Assembly: GCA_900095095.1 (NCBI GenBank)
Contig: FMBT01000309.1
Span: forward strand, 310,001-374,000
Direction of reading: 5' to 3'
From: Fragilariopsis cylindrus CCMP1102
Lineage: Eukaryota > Bacillariophyta > Bacillariophyceae > Bacillariales > Bacillariaceae
DNA: 64,000 nt
Shown: positions 19,936-33,181 of the stretch, piece by piece
Numbering within the stretch: position 1 is the first letter of the stretch
Layout: each line of letters begins with the position of its first letter
Position numbers and translations under genes: made by a program
Notes under the pieces: model-generated
What the model saw: the letters and a program-made list of their open reading frames with translations, nothing else
What the model was told of the DNA's origin: nothing
Database searches by the model: none

Positions 19936-21521
19936 GGTGATCAATGATGCTGATGATAATGATGATGATGACTATGATTATGATTATATTGATGAGGAAT
20001 ACGTTACGATACGATACGATACGATGCTATTGATTTTCTTTCCAGATCAATCATCAATTGAGAAGTGCGAGAGAAAAAAGTTTGCGAAGAGCGAAGAAGC
20101 GATTTCGTTCGAATGAATTGAAAAACTTGATAAATGATTTGACGAATAAGGAGAAATTAAAAAATCAATCAATCGTGGCTACTGGAAATGGGCTCGCGCT
20201 CGTATTTTCCGATTCACCAACCGGAAATAGTCTCGCGATAGCATAGCGATGTTTTTTTTTCGTTTGGTCGCTCTCGCGAGAGCAATTCCGTCCCATAACC
20301 ATTGAAACAACAATAATATATGTATTATGCATTACAGTATATACTTACCTACAGTACAGACAATGCAGCGTCATCATGATCTTATTTAGGACCCCCCAAT
20401 AATTTTGCTGACAATCATTCATGGTACACAGTAAATTATTGCATGAATAAGGATCATTTTTTAAATATGTCCATTCTATGCAAACGAACAATAATAGCTC
20501 TACTGAGTGGTCACACAGTCACCAAAAGTCTGAATTAGATAAAAAAGTGGGGGAGAAACCTATATACGCTTTAGGAAGACCTAGATGTAGATAGATTCTC
20601 AATCATAACACGTGTTACAGATTTAATATATGACGCACAAGACTATGTAAGTTAAGATATTATGCTACCATGATGTTTAGATATGTGAAATATTACTACT
20701 ATTATTACCTTCTTACTAATTATATATCTCTGCACATTATGCGGTGTCATCTCAATCTTGGTCTGATGTCTTCTGTCTTCTACTATATGGTTCTCAAGAT
20801 CTCTCCCAAATTTAAATGCATTTTTTAATTGGCAGTAAATTAAGATAATAAATATTGGTTTTTATTATTATTTATTACTAATACTACATAGTTAATGCAG
20901 TACAGTACAGTACCGTACAGTACAGTACAGGGTTGACCATGGATGACCAAAACAAGTTAGTGCAACAAAATTGTAACAAAGAGACATACACATGTTTCTC
21001 CATTCGAATGTTTCCCTACTTTGTAGGTCAATTCGTTTTTAAATACGCATTGTTAATGCGTCTAGCTACCTAAGGCTCACTAGGCTGAAGACTTCCTAAC
21101 TATGTATGTATGTATGTATGTAAATAGTGTTTATTAGAAGTGTGAGCTTAGTTGCTCATGATGCTGTCCACAAGTCTACTCATACTAGGCGTTCATTCAC
21201 TTGTGACTTGTGTCTTACTCCCACACGCATGATGTAATAGAGATAGGTTTATCTTTAACTGGATAGAACTAACCGATGACTTACACAATTTAAATTTATA
21301 AAAAAAGGAAGACAAAATAATAGTTTCTGCAAATAATCTTTAAAATAACAACAAAATTATAATACAGTGGATGGATATATTTTTTAATTTGCCAGTGTCT
21401 ATAATTTACCCAGTCCGACCCTGATTGAAACCAAGGTACGAGATTTATAGAGCAATTTCGAAAAAAACTGTTTATACGAGCTTTGCGCTAACCCTTTGTA
21501 TCGAGTAAACGACCTACGACC
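19936..21521. other. 1.6-kb gene-free region with microsatellites
   Basis: AT-rich. It contains a TACGA-type run near 20004-20025, a CAGTA run at 20898-20931 and a TATG run at about 21101-21121. A 62-codon ORF at 20058-20246 has no support. No tRNA or other RNA gene was recognised. Confidence 0.5.
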
Positions 21522-24500
21522 TTAGGCTAGTTTTATGCTCACGAGCGCGACATTCTTGACCGCTTTTGAGCATAGCGGGTGTAATGTCCTCGTGGTCACC
21601 CTAAACGCACCAGCTTGTGGATTTGCTTCTACACGAACGAGACACCCGACATTGATATTATTGCCATTGTCATCCTTGGATCCAGTTCGAAAAGTTGCTG
21701 CTCCAGAAACTGTCCAAGGTGTTGGATCACAACCTGCACACCGTCCAAATTTAAGACCGTCAGTTATTATATGCGCGATTCGTTTCATGTATTCCTCATC
21801 TATGGAATCTGCACCAGCAGGTGTTTTCACGACCTCCTGGCATTCTCGATCTTGCCCCTCAAGACTTCTCCATCTCTGCATGAAGGCACCAGGTTCTAAC
21901 GTCACTGGTTCCATAAAGCAGGTTGCGACAATTGGTAGACGTAAAGGGTATTCATGAAGTTCACCATCTTCTGTTTCAAACATTACACGCATTGCAGGAG
22001 CATCGTCAAATGGCGCAGTGACCTCCACTAGAAGAAGAAGTTTCGCTTGAGTTCTTACTTCAACAGAGCAACCCCCGTCATCACCATCGTCTAGTAGACC
22101 TGTAGTTCCTTGCTTTTGAATCCTCAAATGATCTGATTCATCAACAATGGCACGGAAATGAAGCAATGGAGTCTTACTAAGGTTTCCAAAGAATACTGAG
22201 ATACGCCCTTGAGCGCCCACGTATTCATGCTTCACACCAACCTGCAAAAGTGAATTCTCGAATAAGACACCAGACGGTGAAGTGCAAAGATTGGAAAATG
22301 CCTTCCGCATAGCTGGAATGACATCCTTTGGAATACCAACAGTCGATCGGTCTAAAGGTCCTGCACCTGGACTGCCATCTGTATATTACAAACAAACAAA
22401 AAGAATACATAAAGCGTTAGGATAATATATAATCGTTAGGATAATATATAATCGCATACATGGTTAGTTATTCAATGCATGCAATACGATTGTATTCATT
22501 TTAAGAAAATAAACTAACTTACCACTGATGGGACTAATTGGATCATTTATGGCATTCTGTTCTGCTGCTTGTTGGGCTGCAACTTCTTCCGCTGCTCTGG
22601 CTGCTGCTTGGCTTTGAGCTTGACGTTGTCGTTGGGCAGCACTTGGACGAGTAGCCTTTGCAACTGCAGCACTATCTTCTCCTTCCTTCTCACATAGCCG
22701 TTGCTCAAGAGCGCTCTGCTTTTTGTCTTCGAATGGGGGCATTTCACGGAGCAAATCTTCCACAGCTTCTGGACTAAACGCTTCTCTCATGGCTGCGTAT
22801 TCAGCTGAACGTTGTTGGATTTCAACATCGACAGAATTCTTACAACGGGCAAATACAGGTGCTACTAGTGGTCGACATTCCTCGTAAAGATTAGCTAACT
22901 TGGCATAGGTACTAGTTAGGATGGCACGAGTTTTCGCATCTGATGTAGCCCAATGTTGGTGTAAAATTCTAAATTGTTCTTCGCCACTCATACCAGGACG
23001 TTCGGCAACCAAAAATCCAAATTCACCAAGTACATATGCAGCCACGCGAACTGTTGTTTCGTGGCATCGACGTGGACTTGCCCCTACCAACAGCGTAGCT
23101 GCCGTGTATGCTTGCAAATCTCCTTGAGGGTGGTTGGTAACAATTTGGACCACACGATGCCAGATCGCATCACTAACGTGATCACCACTAATGGAGATAA
23201 GTTTTAAGATAGTGTCTACGTACCATCTTAGATCGGTAGCATACTTTTCCGCCAGGATAGCTATTTTAAGTACCATCTCTTCCCGAATGGCGGCATCTGC
23301 CAATGCCAAGTGAGCAACCAATTCATCTACGATACGTTCTGCGTTATCCGTATCGCACATGACGAACAATAGACCTAAAGCACGACGACGGACACTAATA
23401 TCAGCATCCTTGAGTGACACTAAAACTGTCGATTGGTGTTTCTTGATCGATTCAGCCGTTCCTTCCAATTGTGCAAGTTTTGCCATTGTCAACAAACCAA
23501 GGTAACGAATATTTGGTTCACGAACTGAGATAAACTTTCCAAGTAATTTCATAGCCCCCTCTCGTAGTTGTGATGGCCCAGAGGATCCCCAAGTAACTAT
23601 TAAATTTACAGCTTCAAACAAAATCGCATGGTCTGCGTTTGATTTATTGATCGAATCTGATACATCGGTTTCCGTCAAGATTTTAGAAACAACACTAATA
23701 AGTTGGACGATGTGTTGTTCTTGTCCATTATCATTTTCGTTTTGACCAGAAGACAATGCTTGAGGATAGAGTTGTAGGAATTTCAGCAATTTAATTTGTA
23801 ACCACGGACTGGGCGTCCTGTAATAGAGATATTCACGTGCACATGCCTTCTTCAAAACGAGCATACCTAAAATATGAACCGCGTAGGGGATTAGCGTCTG
23901 ATAGTCCTGTGGATTTTGAGATGCAAGACCGTACAATAGACTCGTACTGCTTGTTAAGACTCCCAAATGCTTATCCTGCAAGAGCTGTGCCATATGTGGC
24001 GCGAATTCTCGACCTGTGACGAGTTTTGGACTAGTACGAACTAAACGCAACAGACATAGAGCTGCCTTCTTTTTAACACACGGTGTTGACGATTTTGCTG
24101 TCAAAGTGTGTTGTACTTCAGAATGGAGTGTCTGAATCAATTCAAGACCGGAAATATTGGCAATCGAACAAAGTGCCAAAGCTTGAGCTGTATCGGTTGT
24201 GGGTACATTATTTTTAGCAGATGTTGGTCCGGGATTTGTCATGTCTTTGCGTATGGTATTGAGAATAGAATTCATCATAGGATCGTCACCTCGAAGCAAT
24301 AAACTTAGCGCTGTATATCCCACATGCTTTTCCGAATACTTCGTAGATCGAACCAACGCTAATACTTCCGCATGACCAAAATCAACATCGTAACCCAACA
24401 CATGGATGTAAACTAATTTCCACACATACTTCTTCCTCGAATATGAGTTAAGAGCGTTGTTACTACCGTCTTCTCCAAGATTCTTACCTGTAGCGGTAAA

Positions 24501-24928
24501 TTTTTTACGAATGTTCGCTAATTCTTTATCGACACGTTTTTGTTCTTCCTCCTAAAACATGTCATGAGTATTTTGATTTTTGATTTTGTTATTATTATCA
24601 TTAATCATGGTATCACAAAATTGATGATAACGATACGATGACGATGGTGATGACGATAACGTGTGTGACAAATTCAATGGTAAGTTTTTTTGAGTGGAAG
24701 AGGAAAATGGCAGAGGGGGGATTTGTAATTTTGAATTATACATAGCGACGAGTTCAAAAAGTCTCGAAGAATACGAATAAATTCGTAACATTTTCCCTCC
24801 CACCGATAACGACAAAACGCCACCGACAACAGCATCGACGCAAAAAATAAAATAAATAAGCTTACCTTGGACTTGGCGTTCCGCAAGTCTGAGATGAAAT
24901 TTTGTAGTCCTCTTGCCTGTGTTGACAT
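21522..24928 (-). CDS. AP-2 clathrin adaptor complex, alpha subunit (alpha-adaptin)
   Basis: The large subunit of the AP-2 adaptor that links clathrin to plasma-membrane cargo in endocytosis. Exons are 24928-24866, 24551-22523 and 22378-21522; all junctions keep frame and total 982 residues, close to the family size. The start MSTQARGLQNFISDLRNAKS and the trunk block KYVWKLVYIHVLGYDVDFGH are diagnostic of alpha-adaptin. The middle is alpha-solenoid trunk, followed by an Ala/Gln-rich hinge (SQAAARAAEEVAAQQAAEQN). Exon 3 encodes the appendage: beta-sandwich (VGVKHEYVGAQGRISVFFGN) and platform (LEPGAFMQRWRSLEG). No anomaly was seen. Confidence 0.95.
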
Positions 24929-25677
24929 CGTCGACTATTACTTGATGTGTGTTTGCCAAAACAAATGAATGATTCAATACAATTGGATTTACCACAGAAC
25001 CTTATGCACTAGATTATTAAGAGATTGATGATACAACGAATACGGAATCTTTTATTGTAACGTACGGTAAATAGGTCTTATAGTACTGTAAGTCATAGCT
25101 GTTGATGCAGCAAGTACAGTAAGTATGGACCGGCATTGGGTTCACACTCCTTGCGTGCGCAGGCTAATCGAAAATATCAAAATACGAGCGGGAGACGTAA
25201 TTTGTTTAGTCGTTGAAGCAAAACGTGCTTACTCCGACGTAAAAAATAAAGGGGGATCACTGATCGATATGATGTGTACGTACTACAATTTCACAAAAGA
25301 GGGGGCCCCTTTTCATTAACATGATAGTACTGTAAAAAGCATTGAAATAAAGTAAAAAGTAAGAGACATTTATTCTCAGATTACAGGAAACTTCAGCTAT
25401 ATCATATATACATACGAGAAGAAGAAATTTACATGTGACGATATACTGACAAGCAACAGCAGACCATTACAAGATAATAGTGCACACGAGATCCCAATTT
25501 ATTATAATGTGCTTGAATGGATCCGCTGCGGAAAACCAGCTCTGATGTTGATGCAGCTGATGAGTCCAATGGTTGATGACCAGCTTCCGATGAAGAAATG
25601 ACAATCACATGAGGATAGAGCCAAAGATATTGAATCTATTCTTGAATAAACGCGGAAACTTGAAAAAGGGTTGTCCT
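24929..25677. other. Intergenic, no gene seen
   Basis: Upstream region of AP-2 alpha. Small ORFs here have no resemblance to known families. No clear promoter element can be named. Confidence 0.5.
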
Positions 25678-26045
25678 TGTTGGATTTTAGCACGTGCTTT
25701 TACAGGTAATTTCTACCAACGAGTAAAGTATGCGTCGGTGTTTTACACGTCTTCTTGCTCTCTATGATCGGCTATATCTACTCGTGTGGTCTGTGTGTGG
25801 TCTGTCCTTAGATGGTCATTCCACTCATATGGTCTGTCCTAGTCTATCATTCCTAGTGACACGTTGCACACGTGCCCTAAGCCTACACTTCCCACACTTA
25901 CATAATCTAGACCATTTAAACTGTGTTTTGATGTACACTGTAATAGTGAGATCAGTGGGTTAGATCTATAAGTGGAGCAGACACATAGTTTATTATGTGG
26001 CTTTGTCATTGAATGATCAATATAGCCGGTTTGCGCCTTCCAACA
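25678..26045. mobile_element. Solo LTR-like fossil, Copia-type termini
   Basis: A 368-bp segment begins TGTTGGA and ends TTCCAACA, the terminal inverted repeat typical of Copia-superfamily LTRs. It is less AT-rich than its surroundings and has internal TGGTCTGTCC repeats. No matching second LTR and no recognisable internal coding region were found in the window, and flanking target duplications are not evident, so it is an old, isolated remnant. Confidence 0.45.
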
Positions 26046-26051
26046 AGTATA

Positions 26052-26240
26052 TATGTTATTTACTTACGGTGATCCATGTAGATCGGATCGAGTTCTAACT
26101 ATTTACTTACTGTACTATAATGTTCTATGTTATTTTGCCTACGGTAATCTATGCAGGATTGAGTTATAAATATTTACTTACCATACTACTATAATGTTCT
26201 ATGTTATTTTTACTTATGGTGATCTATGTTGTAGGTTAGA
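26052..26240. repeat. Tandem repeat, 74-bp unit, about 2.5 copies
   Basis: TATGTTATTT starts units at 26052, 26126 and 26200. Each unit continues with an AC/TGGTRATCYATG block and, in the first two, ATTTACTTAC...CTATAATGTTC. It directly abuts the LTR-like segment. Confidence 0.8.
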
Positions 26241-26722
26241 AGTAATGATATATGATTTTGATGGATTTATTTATTCATTCACCAAACTTCAACTTAGTCG
26301 CACCACCCTAACAATTTTAATCCAAGAACAAAACTCAGCTAAACATACTTTTTTGATGAACTAGATTGAATAAATTACCAGATGTTGGACTGAGCAACCA
26401 CAAGGAGAAGGCAGAGGAGGATTTGGTTGTGGCAATGGCTGTGGCAATGGTTGTGGACGTAAGAGGAGGATGCGGTCAGGACGTGGATGAGGTGGAGGTC
26501 GTGGAGGTGATGGAAATGTTTGAGTTCCATAGTTCCTGTTACCAAACTTGGTCGTCTTGTCAAGGAAGGAAAGATCAACTCCATTGAAGAATGCTTCCTT
26601 TTTCCATCCCTTCATATCGAGAAGTGTATTGATTTTGATCATGCAGAAACTGAAGACAATATCCATTTATTCATGTATGTTGAAATTTGATTTTGATTAT
26701 GACAAATGACCTTTGATCGATC

Positions 26723-26856
26723 CAGGAATTGGGATGGCTATTTTTGCTCAAGGATCTTTTTGATTATCTGGCTTCTTGAATAAAATGTAAGGAATTCTGA
26801 TGACTTATTCTTGTTTAAGGATCTTTTTGATTATTTGGCTTTGTGAATAAAATCAT
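26723..26856. repeat. Tandem duplication, 67-bp unit
   Basis: AAGGATCTTTTTGATTAT followed by TGGCTT and TGAATAAAAT occurs at 26750 and 26817, with related sequence before each anchor. The copies differ at several positions, so the duplication is not recent. Confidence 0.75.
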
Positions 26857-28871
26857 TATTTTCACGTTTATACTCTGATAGTTGACACATATTTTCACTC
26901 CATAACATATGATTCTTTTTACATCCTAATTTATTATTCTTTTTTGTAAGTAGTAGACTACTACTTGAGTAGTAATCTTCCTCCTCCTTGTCATCATCCT
27001 CATCATTGGAAGTATAACCACAATTTTTCTTCTCCAAGGAACCTGATCTCCTAAGACATTGAGTATATTGCCATATAGTATGCACACTATGATTCTATTC
27101 TAACACGGCTCCTATGTGATATCTTCTAGTTATTCTTTGTACCTCAAAATAATGGTCATTTTTGCTGCTAGTTAGTATTGCCTAAACCCACACTCAGTAA
27201 ACTACTGTATTAGTTTTCCCACATCTGTATGGTTAGTATCACCCACCATTAGCAATTGATTCAAAAGTATAATAAAAGGAATATGTACCAGCTTTGGCAA
27301 ACATTTGTAGCCATTTATATGTTGCTGTCATTGTTGATAGCTTGGACCAAATGCGTTGAAACAACACACCATACCAACAAACATAGTAAACAATATACTA
27401 CTTACTACAATATGAAGTTTAAATTAATCGTGGATTGATTGTCAAATCGATGACAGTTTAGTTTAGTTTGGAGAATGAATTTTGAACCACCCAAATTAAA
27501 TATCCTCCTCCTCAAAATGGAGCAGTGATTATCATTACATAGTAGAAAATTCCTTGTTGTTGCAATAGCATGGCAGAAATATTGCCATAAATTTGAATGT
27601 GAAGTCAGTAATCAGGCAACTGCCGGGACATTTTTGATGAGTGACCAACTAAACTGGAAGGCAATTTACTTGTAACATATTGTGATCAATCTACATTCTC
27701 ATCCAAATTGTGAATACCAATAATGAATAAGTGAGAGGCATTCTGGGTGTGAGGTTCTAATCAAGGAGCTAAAATTTGGATCACATCAAACTATTCATTG
27801 AAAATCAAACAGCAGGTACAAGGTAGTAAAACCCATACCTGTATACTTATGCACCCTCTCTCAAAAATGATCAACCAACCTTGTACTTATCTTATTATAG
27901 ATCACTAAGTAAGGTCAAAATAATGCAAGAGGGATGATAATGGAGATGATAGCCCACCCAGCAGCATGTATGATGTATGGGAGTTAATACTTTGGTGGGA
28001 TTCAATTCTACTCCCACAAAGAAGGCAAGGCACCGCACACCATACATACGAATTGAATTATTGGTTGGAACAAACTACTCACAACCTATGATCTCATCAG
28101 TATAGTATAAATCTAAGGTGGATGATTAGATTGCTATGTCACATCATTCATTCTATCAATCCCTTTACAGTGGTATGGATGAGTGTTGGAGTTGATGCTT
28201 TGTTGATGGTCAAATTATCATTATTTGGTTTGATATACGGTAGCGAGACACGAAGAAGTCATTGAACTTTACTAATATCAATTCCCATCGCGCTACAAGA
28301 GTAAATCACGTAAAATACCATGCGGAAGGCGAAATTCATTCGTGGGTCTTCATGTAGGAAAAATAATAATAGATATGCCCCCCGCCCGTCAATTTGAGTT
28401 CTACTCATTGTACGATTAATTATTACCGGTGTACTGTACATTCAGTAGTAGTAGTAGTAGTAGTTAAACCGTGCCGATATATACAGTAAGAGTGCGGTAA
28501 AACCTCGTTTGTTGATAAAAGTCAAAAGTCGAGAAAAGGCGATGTCGTGTAATAATACAGTCTATTATTATTGCTTGATTTTTTTCATTTTGTCAGATCC
28601 AATCTCAGGCAAATATGCCTACAACTTCGTACCTTCTTGTGGCTTTTCTTCTTGATATCATAATATATATATTATATACTTTCTATCCTCATTCATTTTA
28701 CATTCTCATAAAAATGCAAAAGCAAACACTGCAATCATAAATTACGATAACCTTTATACAACGCAACGCCAGCGACCGACAAGAACATCAACGCACAACA
28801 ACGCACAACGTACCATCATCATCATCATCAATCATCATCATCATCGTTATCAACAACGCACAACAATAAGG
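26857..28871. other. Gene-poor 2-kb stretch
   Basis: No convincing gene. The composition between about 27450 and 28250 differs somewhat from simple AT-rich spacer and could be eroded transposon sequence, but no protein motif or terminal repeat is recognisable. The last 100 bp before 28872 hold an ATC/ATCATC repeat and the presumed 5' untranslated region of the EGF gene. Confidence 0.4.
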
Positions 28872-31800
28872 ATGTTACTTTCGAATGCTTGTTTCACCAC
28901 CTTCCTTTTCCTCACCCTTGTCGTCGTTCCTTCGGCCGTAGCAATAAACTCAAGTGGCGTCGCCGTCCTAGCACAACTCAAGCAACAGAGCAAATCTACA
29001 ACTTGTGATTTAGATTGTCCTTCATTTGCACCATGTGTTTTTGGTTATGCTGATTTTTCAGAACGTAAAGTTGATGTGGTGGCGACACAACAACAATTGG
29101 GTGGACGTGGAGGAGGAACACATCAATCTGGTATGCATTGTGATTGTCCAATTGGTTGGACAGGATTATTTTGTGATATTAAATATGATTCCTGTACATC
29201 TAATAATCAAGCACATCATGAATGTTACAATGGTGCAGAATGTATGATTGGATTATTAGAAGACCAATACGGCAATGAGCAACTATTTTGTGACTGCAAC
29301 AGTATTAATGGCTACGTTGGTAAATATTGTGAAACACCAATTCGTGATGATGATCCGTTCAATCCTATAGTTCAAGACGACGATGACAATGATCCATTCA
29401 TTTTTCTCAACAGAATGATGACAATGATCCGTTCATTCCTAAAGATGAAAACGACGACGATGACAGTGATCCGTTCATTCCTAAAGGTCAAGACGACGAT
29501 GACAATGATCCATTCAAACAAGACTCCTCCTCCAAAACAACAACAATCCCATGTGGTGATGGACATTGTCTTAATGGTGGTAGTTGTTTAATTGTACAAA
29601 AGATTTCGAAAGATGGAACGTATAAAATGAATGAAAGTTGTAATTGTGATGGTGCGTACGATGTTACATCAAATTCAGTTTTTCGTGGACCATATTGTCA
29701 ATATAAATCAACAAGTTTGTGTTTTTCTTCAAGTTCAAGTAGTAATAATGGAGAAGAATCATCTTTGTTTGGTAATGAAGATTATTGTTTACATCATGGT
29801 ATATGTAAAGCAAAAGGTGACAAATTACAACAAGGGTGTGACTGTAATAGTGGATGGACTGGAAGAAATTGTCAATTGAAAATATTAGAACTAATTGATG
29901 GTATTGACGATGACGATATCGATGTCGATGGCGATGGTGATGATAATGATCCGATTGATAACTGGATCGCTGCCTCAGATGATGATAATGATCCGATTGA
30001 TAACTGGATCGCTGCCTCAGATGATGATAATGATCCGATTGATAACTGGATCGCTGCCTCAGATGATGATAATGATCCGATTGATAACTGGATCGCCTCC
30101 TCGTCTTCAGATGTATGTGGTGATACACACTGCTACAACAATGGATCATGTGTACAAACTCAAAAATTAGATTCAGATGGCATACCTTCTCTTAGCTTTT
30201 CTGTGATTGTAGTACAGCTTACGACGAAAAGTATCTATATGCTGGTACTAGTTGTGAATTCCCATCGACAGATCTTTGTCTTGAAGGAGGAGATGGATCT
30301 AATTTCTGTGTCAATCATGGATCATGTGGAGACGATGTTCTATTGGGTTGTAATTGTCCTCCTGGGTTTGTAAGTTAGTTCCTTTGAACTTGAATTTGAA
30401 TTTTGTTACTGTTATTCCTTGACGTGTGTATCCATGTTTGTGTATGTGTATAAGTGTCTCGACATTGAAGTTCTTTTCTAACGATGATACTTTTATTCCC
30501 ATTACTATCTTTGTTCTTAGCACGGATTCAAATGTGAGTTTGAGGAGAAGCATGGCAATTTTGATAAAGATGACAATGACAATGACGGCCACGACGACGC
30601 ATTTGATAAGGATGGGTACCCTGCGGGGACGACAGATGCCACAACCTCGGCAAGTGTATCACAACCGTCGTTTACAACGAGGACATTGATAGTACGGAAA
30701 CAACCTCCACATGTGACTGTACAGGTACAGATTATTTCGGTCTACAATGTCAATATTCAGCAACAAACTTTGAATACGATAATAATAAAGAAGGAGACGA
30801 AGATAATAATGGAGAAGAACGGGAGGCATGCGGGGATGATCTAGTCTGTAACAACTTCGGCAATTGTATCACAAGCATAAAAATTAACAAGAAACAGATA
30901 CCACCGAAGCAAGCTTTCGATGCGACTGTGTTAAGACAGGTTTTATGGGACCACAATGTCAATACCCAACAAGTACAAGTAACATCAACGATGAAATAAC
31001 AATGAAGATCCACCTACAAGCAACGATGGTAGTGAGTTTTTTGATTGTCGCTTGAATTGTTTAAATGTAAGTTCAAAGTTTAGTAATATTACGCGATCGA
31101 GTTGGATCTTCCAGAAGAAGAAAAAGAGAGAGAGAGAGAGAGGTAGCACGAGAGAAATTGTATACTACTGACCATTCGCCATTTTTTTTTTTTGCTTGAC
31201 TATATCCAGGGGGGGAAATGCACTCAAGGCGAGGAAGACTCGGGATTTCTGCGTGATGTTCTCGGAGACGACAAGACGCACGCCGGAGACCACTTGGCTT
31301 ATTGTGAATGTAAAGAAGGATGGATCGGTCTGTAAGTTTAGCCTAGTTTTGCATGTGGTTGTTGACGTGGTTGTTGTTGGCGTGCATGTTCAATGGGACC
31401 TTCTCTCTTACCTACCTTCTTTTCTACTTCCTTCTTCTTTCTCAGCACTTGTGAATATCGTGTTGAGATTTGTGAAGACAAACACGTTTGTCTTCACGGA
31501 TCAAAGTGCGTTGGTAATTTCATCGACGGGTATTCATGCGCCTGTGACGAAGCCGATTGGAAGAATGACAAAGCGTCTGCTTTCGCGGGAGACTCTTGCC
31601 AGTACACTGCCACCGGCACTGATATTTGCACTATTGGAGAGGAATATCCGGGAAAGCCGCTCTACTTTGCGTGAATTCAGGAATCTGCCATGCTTTTGTT
31701 TCAGGCGATCAGCCCAATCCAGGCTGTGTCTGTCCAGAAGGCTGGATGGGCATTCATTGTGAGATCCGTACCGATAGATTGGAAACTATTGGTGATAAGG

Positions 31801-32168
31801 ATTCTGTCCCTGTCGGTTCAATCATCGGAATTTCATCGGCATTGATTGTATTCTTAGTTTTGGTATTGGTTGGTATTCGTCTTTGGATCACCAAAAAGGA
31901 AAAACCGGAACCTACTGCTGTCGGTAAAGATATTTCAAGCAAGGTGAATCCCTTTAGACGCCGCCGCCGCCGTAGAGGAACCAATCTTGTTCCTAATCAA
32001 CGCAAAAGAAGCGGTTCACCAATTGCAAATATGTCTGGTAACGATGGTATCATGAATCATCACCATGATCTTGAGCAGGAAGGAAAACCAGAATTCGATG
32101 AATTAGATGATTTCATTGATAATCCTTGTGACAATAAGAGTCAGATTCAGAGTGAGGAATTAGTGTAG
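28872..32168 (+). CDS. Type I membrane protein with eleven EGF-like modules and Asp-rich linkers; six probable single-base gaps
   Basis: A putative cell-surface or vesicular adhesion/receptor protein. A signal peptide (LLSNACFTTFLFLTLVVVPS) is followed by eleven EGF-like modules. Examples are CDCPIGWTGLFC, CDCNSGWTGRNC, CNCPPGFHGFKC, CECKEGWIGLTC and CVCPEGWMGIHC. Modules are separated by Asp-rich linkers (DDDDNDPF and DNDPIDNWIAAS repeats). One transmembrane helix (IIGISSALIVFLVLVLVGIR) and a basic Arg-rich cytoplasmic tail end the protein. Exons read as 28872-30369, 30521-31066, 31210-31331 and 31446-32168. The frame drops by one base at six mononucleotide runs, near 29401, 30198, 30615, 30892, 30995 and 31668. 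Adding six bases gives exactly 965 codons and restores every Cys pattern. Error in the assembly is likelier than decay. Ligand and function are unknown. Confidence 0.85.
29939..30106 (+). repeat. In-frame 42-bp tandem repeat, four copies
   Basis: CCGATTGATAACTGGATCGC starts at 29951, 29993, 30035 and 30077, with period 42. The copies are essentially identical and encode a 14-residue DDDNDPIDNWIAAS unit between EGF modules 4 and 5. Near-identity implies recent expansion and possible length polymorphism. Confidence 0.95.
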
Positions 32169-33181
32169 AGGCAATCGTAAGAAAAGGTTGAAGGGAAATA
32201 TTGAAAGAAGTTAAAATGCTTACATTAGGAATAAGGAGATAGGATACATACATACTATGAATAATAGATAACAATAATGATAATCAATGTGATTTTTCTT
32301 GTGAATCATTTATTGGTAGACTATCAATGATCTTGTAGGTGTAACAGGACTAAGACTTATCTAAGCTATATGGCTGAAATCAGACCACGTAATAGGAGCA
32401 TAGAAGAGGCATTATTTCAATCACAACTGGTATACTTTTTTTTGTCATCATCATTCCACATAAATAACTTAGTTTATAGTAGTCTATCAATATTGAGATA
32501 CACAATTTTCCACAGCTAAGTCAGTATATGTTCCTTTCAAATTTCTCACACCATATATATTAATTTTTCGTCCATCAGACCTTTCAAGGCACAACTTTGT
32601 TGCATGTTCTTTGGGAATATGAATAACATGTTCTCTTCTTAGTATTTAAAATTTGAGCACGTAGAACCTTAAATACTTAGCTTCTACCTGGTGTACCTGG
32701 TGCACGTTGGATGGCCTTGAATAGAGATATCTCATATGGACCTATTAATATATTCTACTTCTTATCCTCCACTTTGGTGGTAGTAACACGTAGCAGACAT
32801 GTTCCAGCAATATATACAATGACAACAATATTCATCATAATATAATATATGCATGTGGTTACATTGTATTAGGTCAGGGGTATATCTCACCACCACATAG
32901 ATAGGTGCAACCAAAATATTCTCTCCTACGCTTAGCTTGGTTGGTGACTATTGAATAGAGAAGAAAAATTATATCTATTTTTACCTACAGATAAAAGCTA
33001 CAGTAATAATACAAGCAATAATCATATACATCTAGTCCGTGATCAAATCCAGTCCCGTAATGAAAACGCTTACAACACAATAAAAATTTAATGAACAACA
33101 TCATCATCTTTCATCTTCATTATCTTATCGCAGATAACTTCAAACTTCATCCAAGTATTGTAGATAGAAACAAGATTTACA
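32169..33181. other. Intergenic, no gene seen
   Basis: 1.0 kb of AT-rich DNA between two genes on the same strand. Nothing recognised except the presumed RPB11 promoter at the right end. Confidence 0.5.

Noticed and set aside
26361-26666. Pro-rich ORF on the minus strand / Gly-Cys-rich reading on the plus strand, suggestive of a gag-like fragment
   Set aside because: Only low-complexity composition supports it. No zinc-knuckle spacing, protease or polymerase motif is visible nearby.
24929-28871. tRNA or snRNA genes in the gene-poor stretch
   Set aside because: I looked for B-box-like GTTCGANNC and cloverleaf pairing and found none convincing. A covariance-model scan would be decisive.
29372-30149. 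Long ORFs on the minus strand within the EGF gene
   Set aside because: They are shadows of the Asp/EGF-coding repeats on the plus strand, and their residue composition (His/Tyr/Arg tracts) mirrors GAT repeats.
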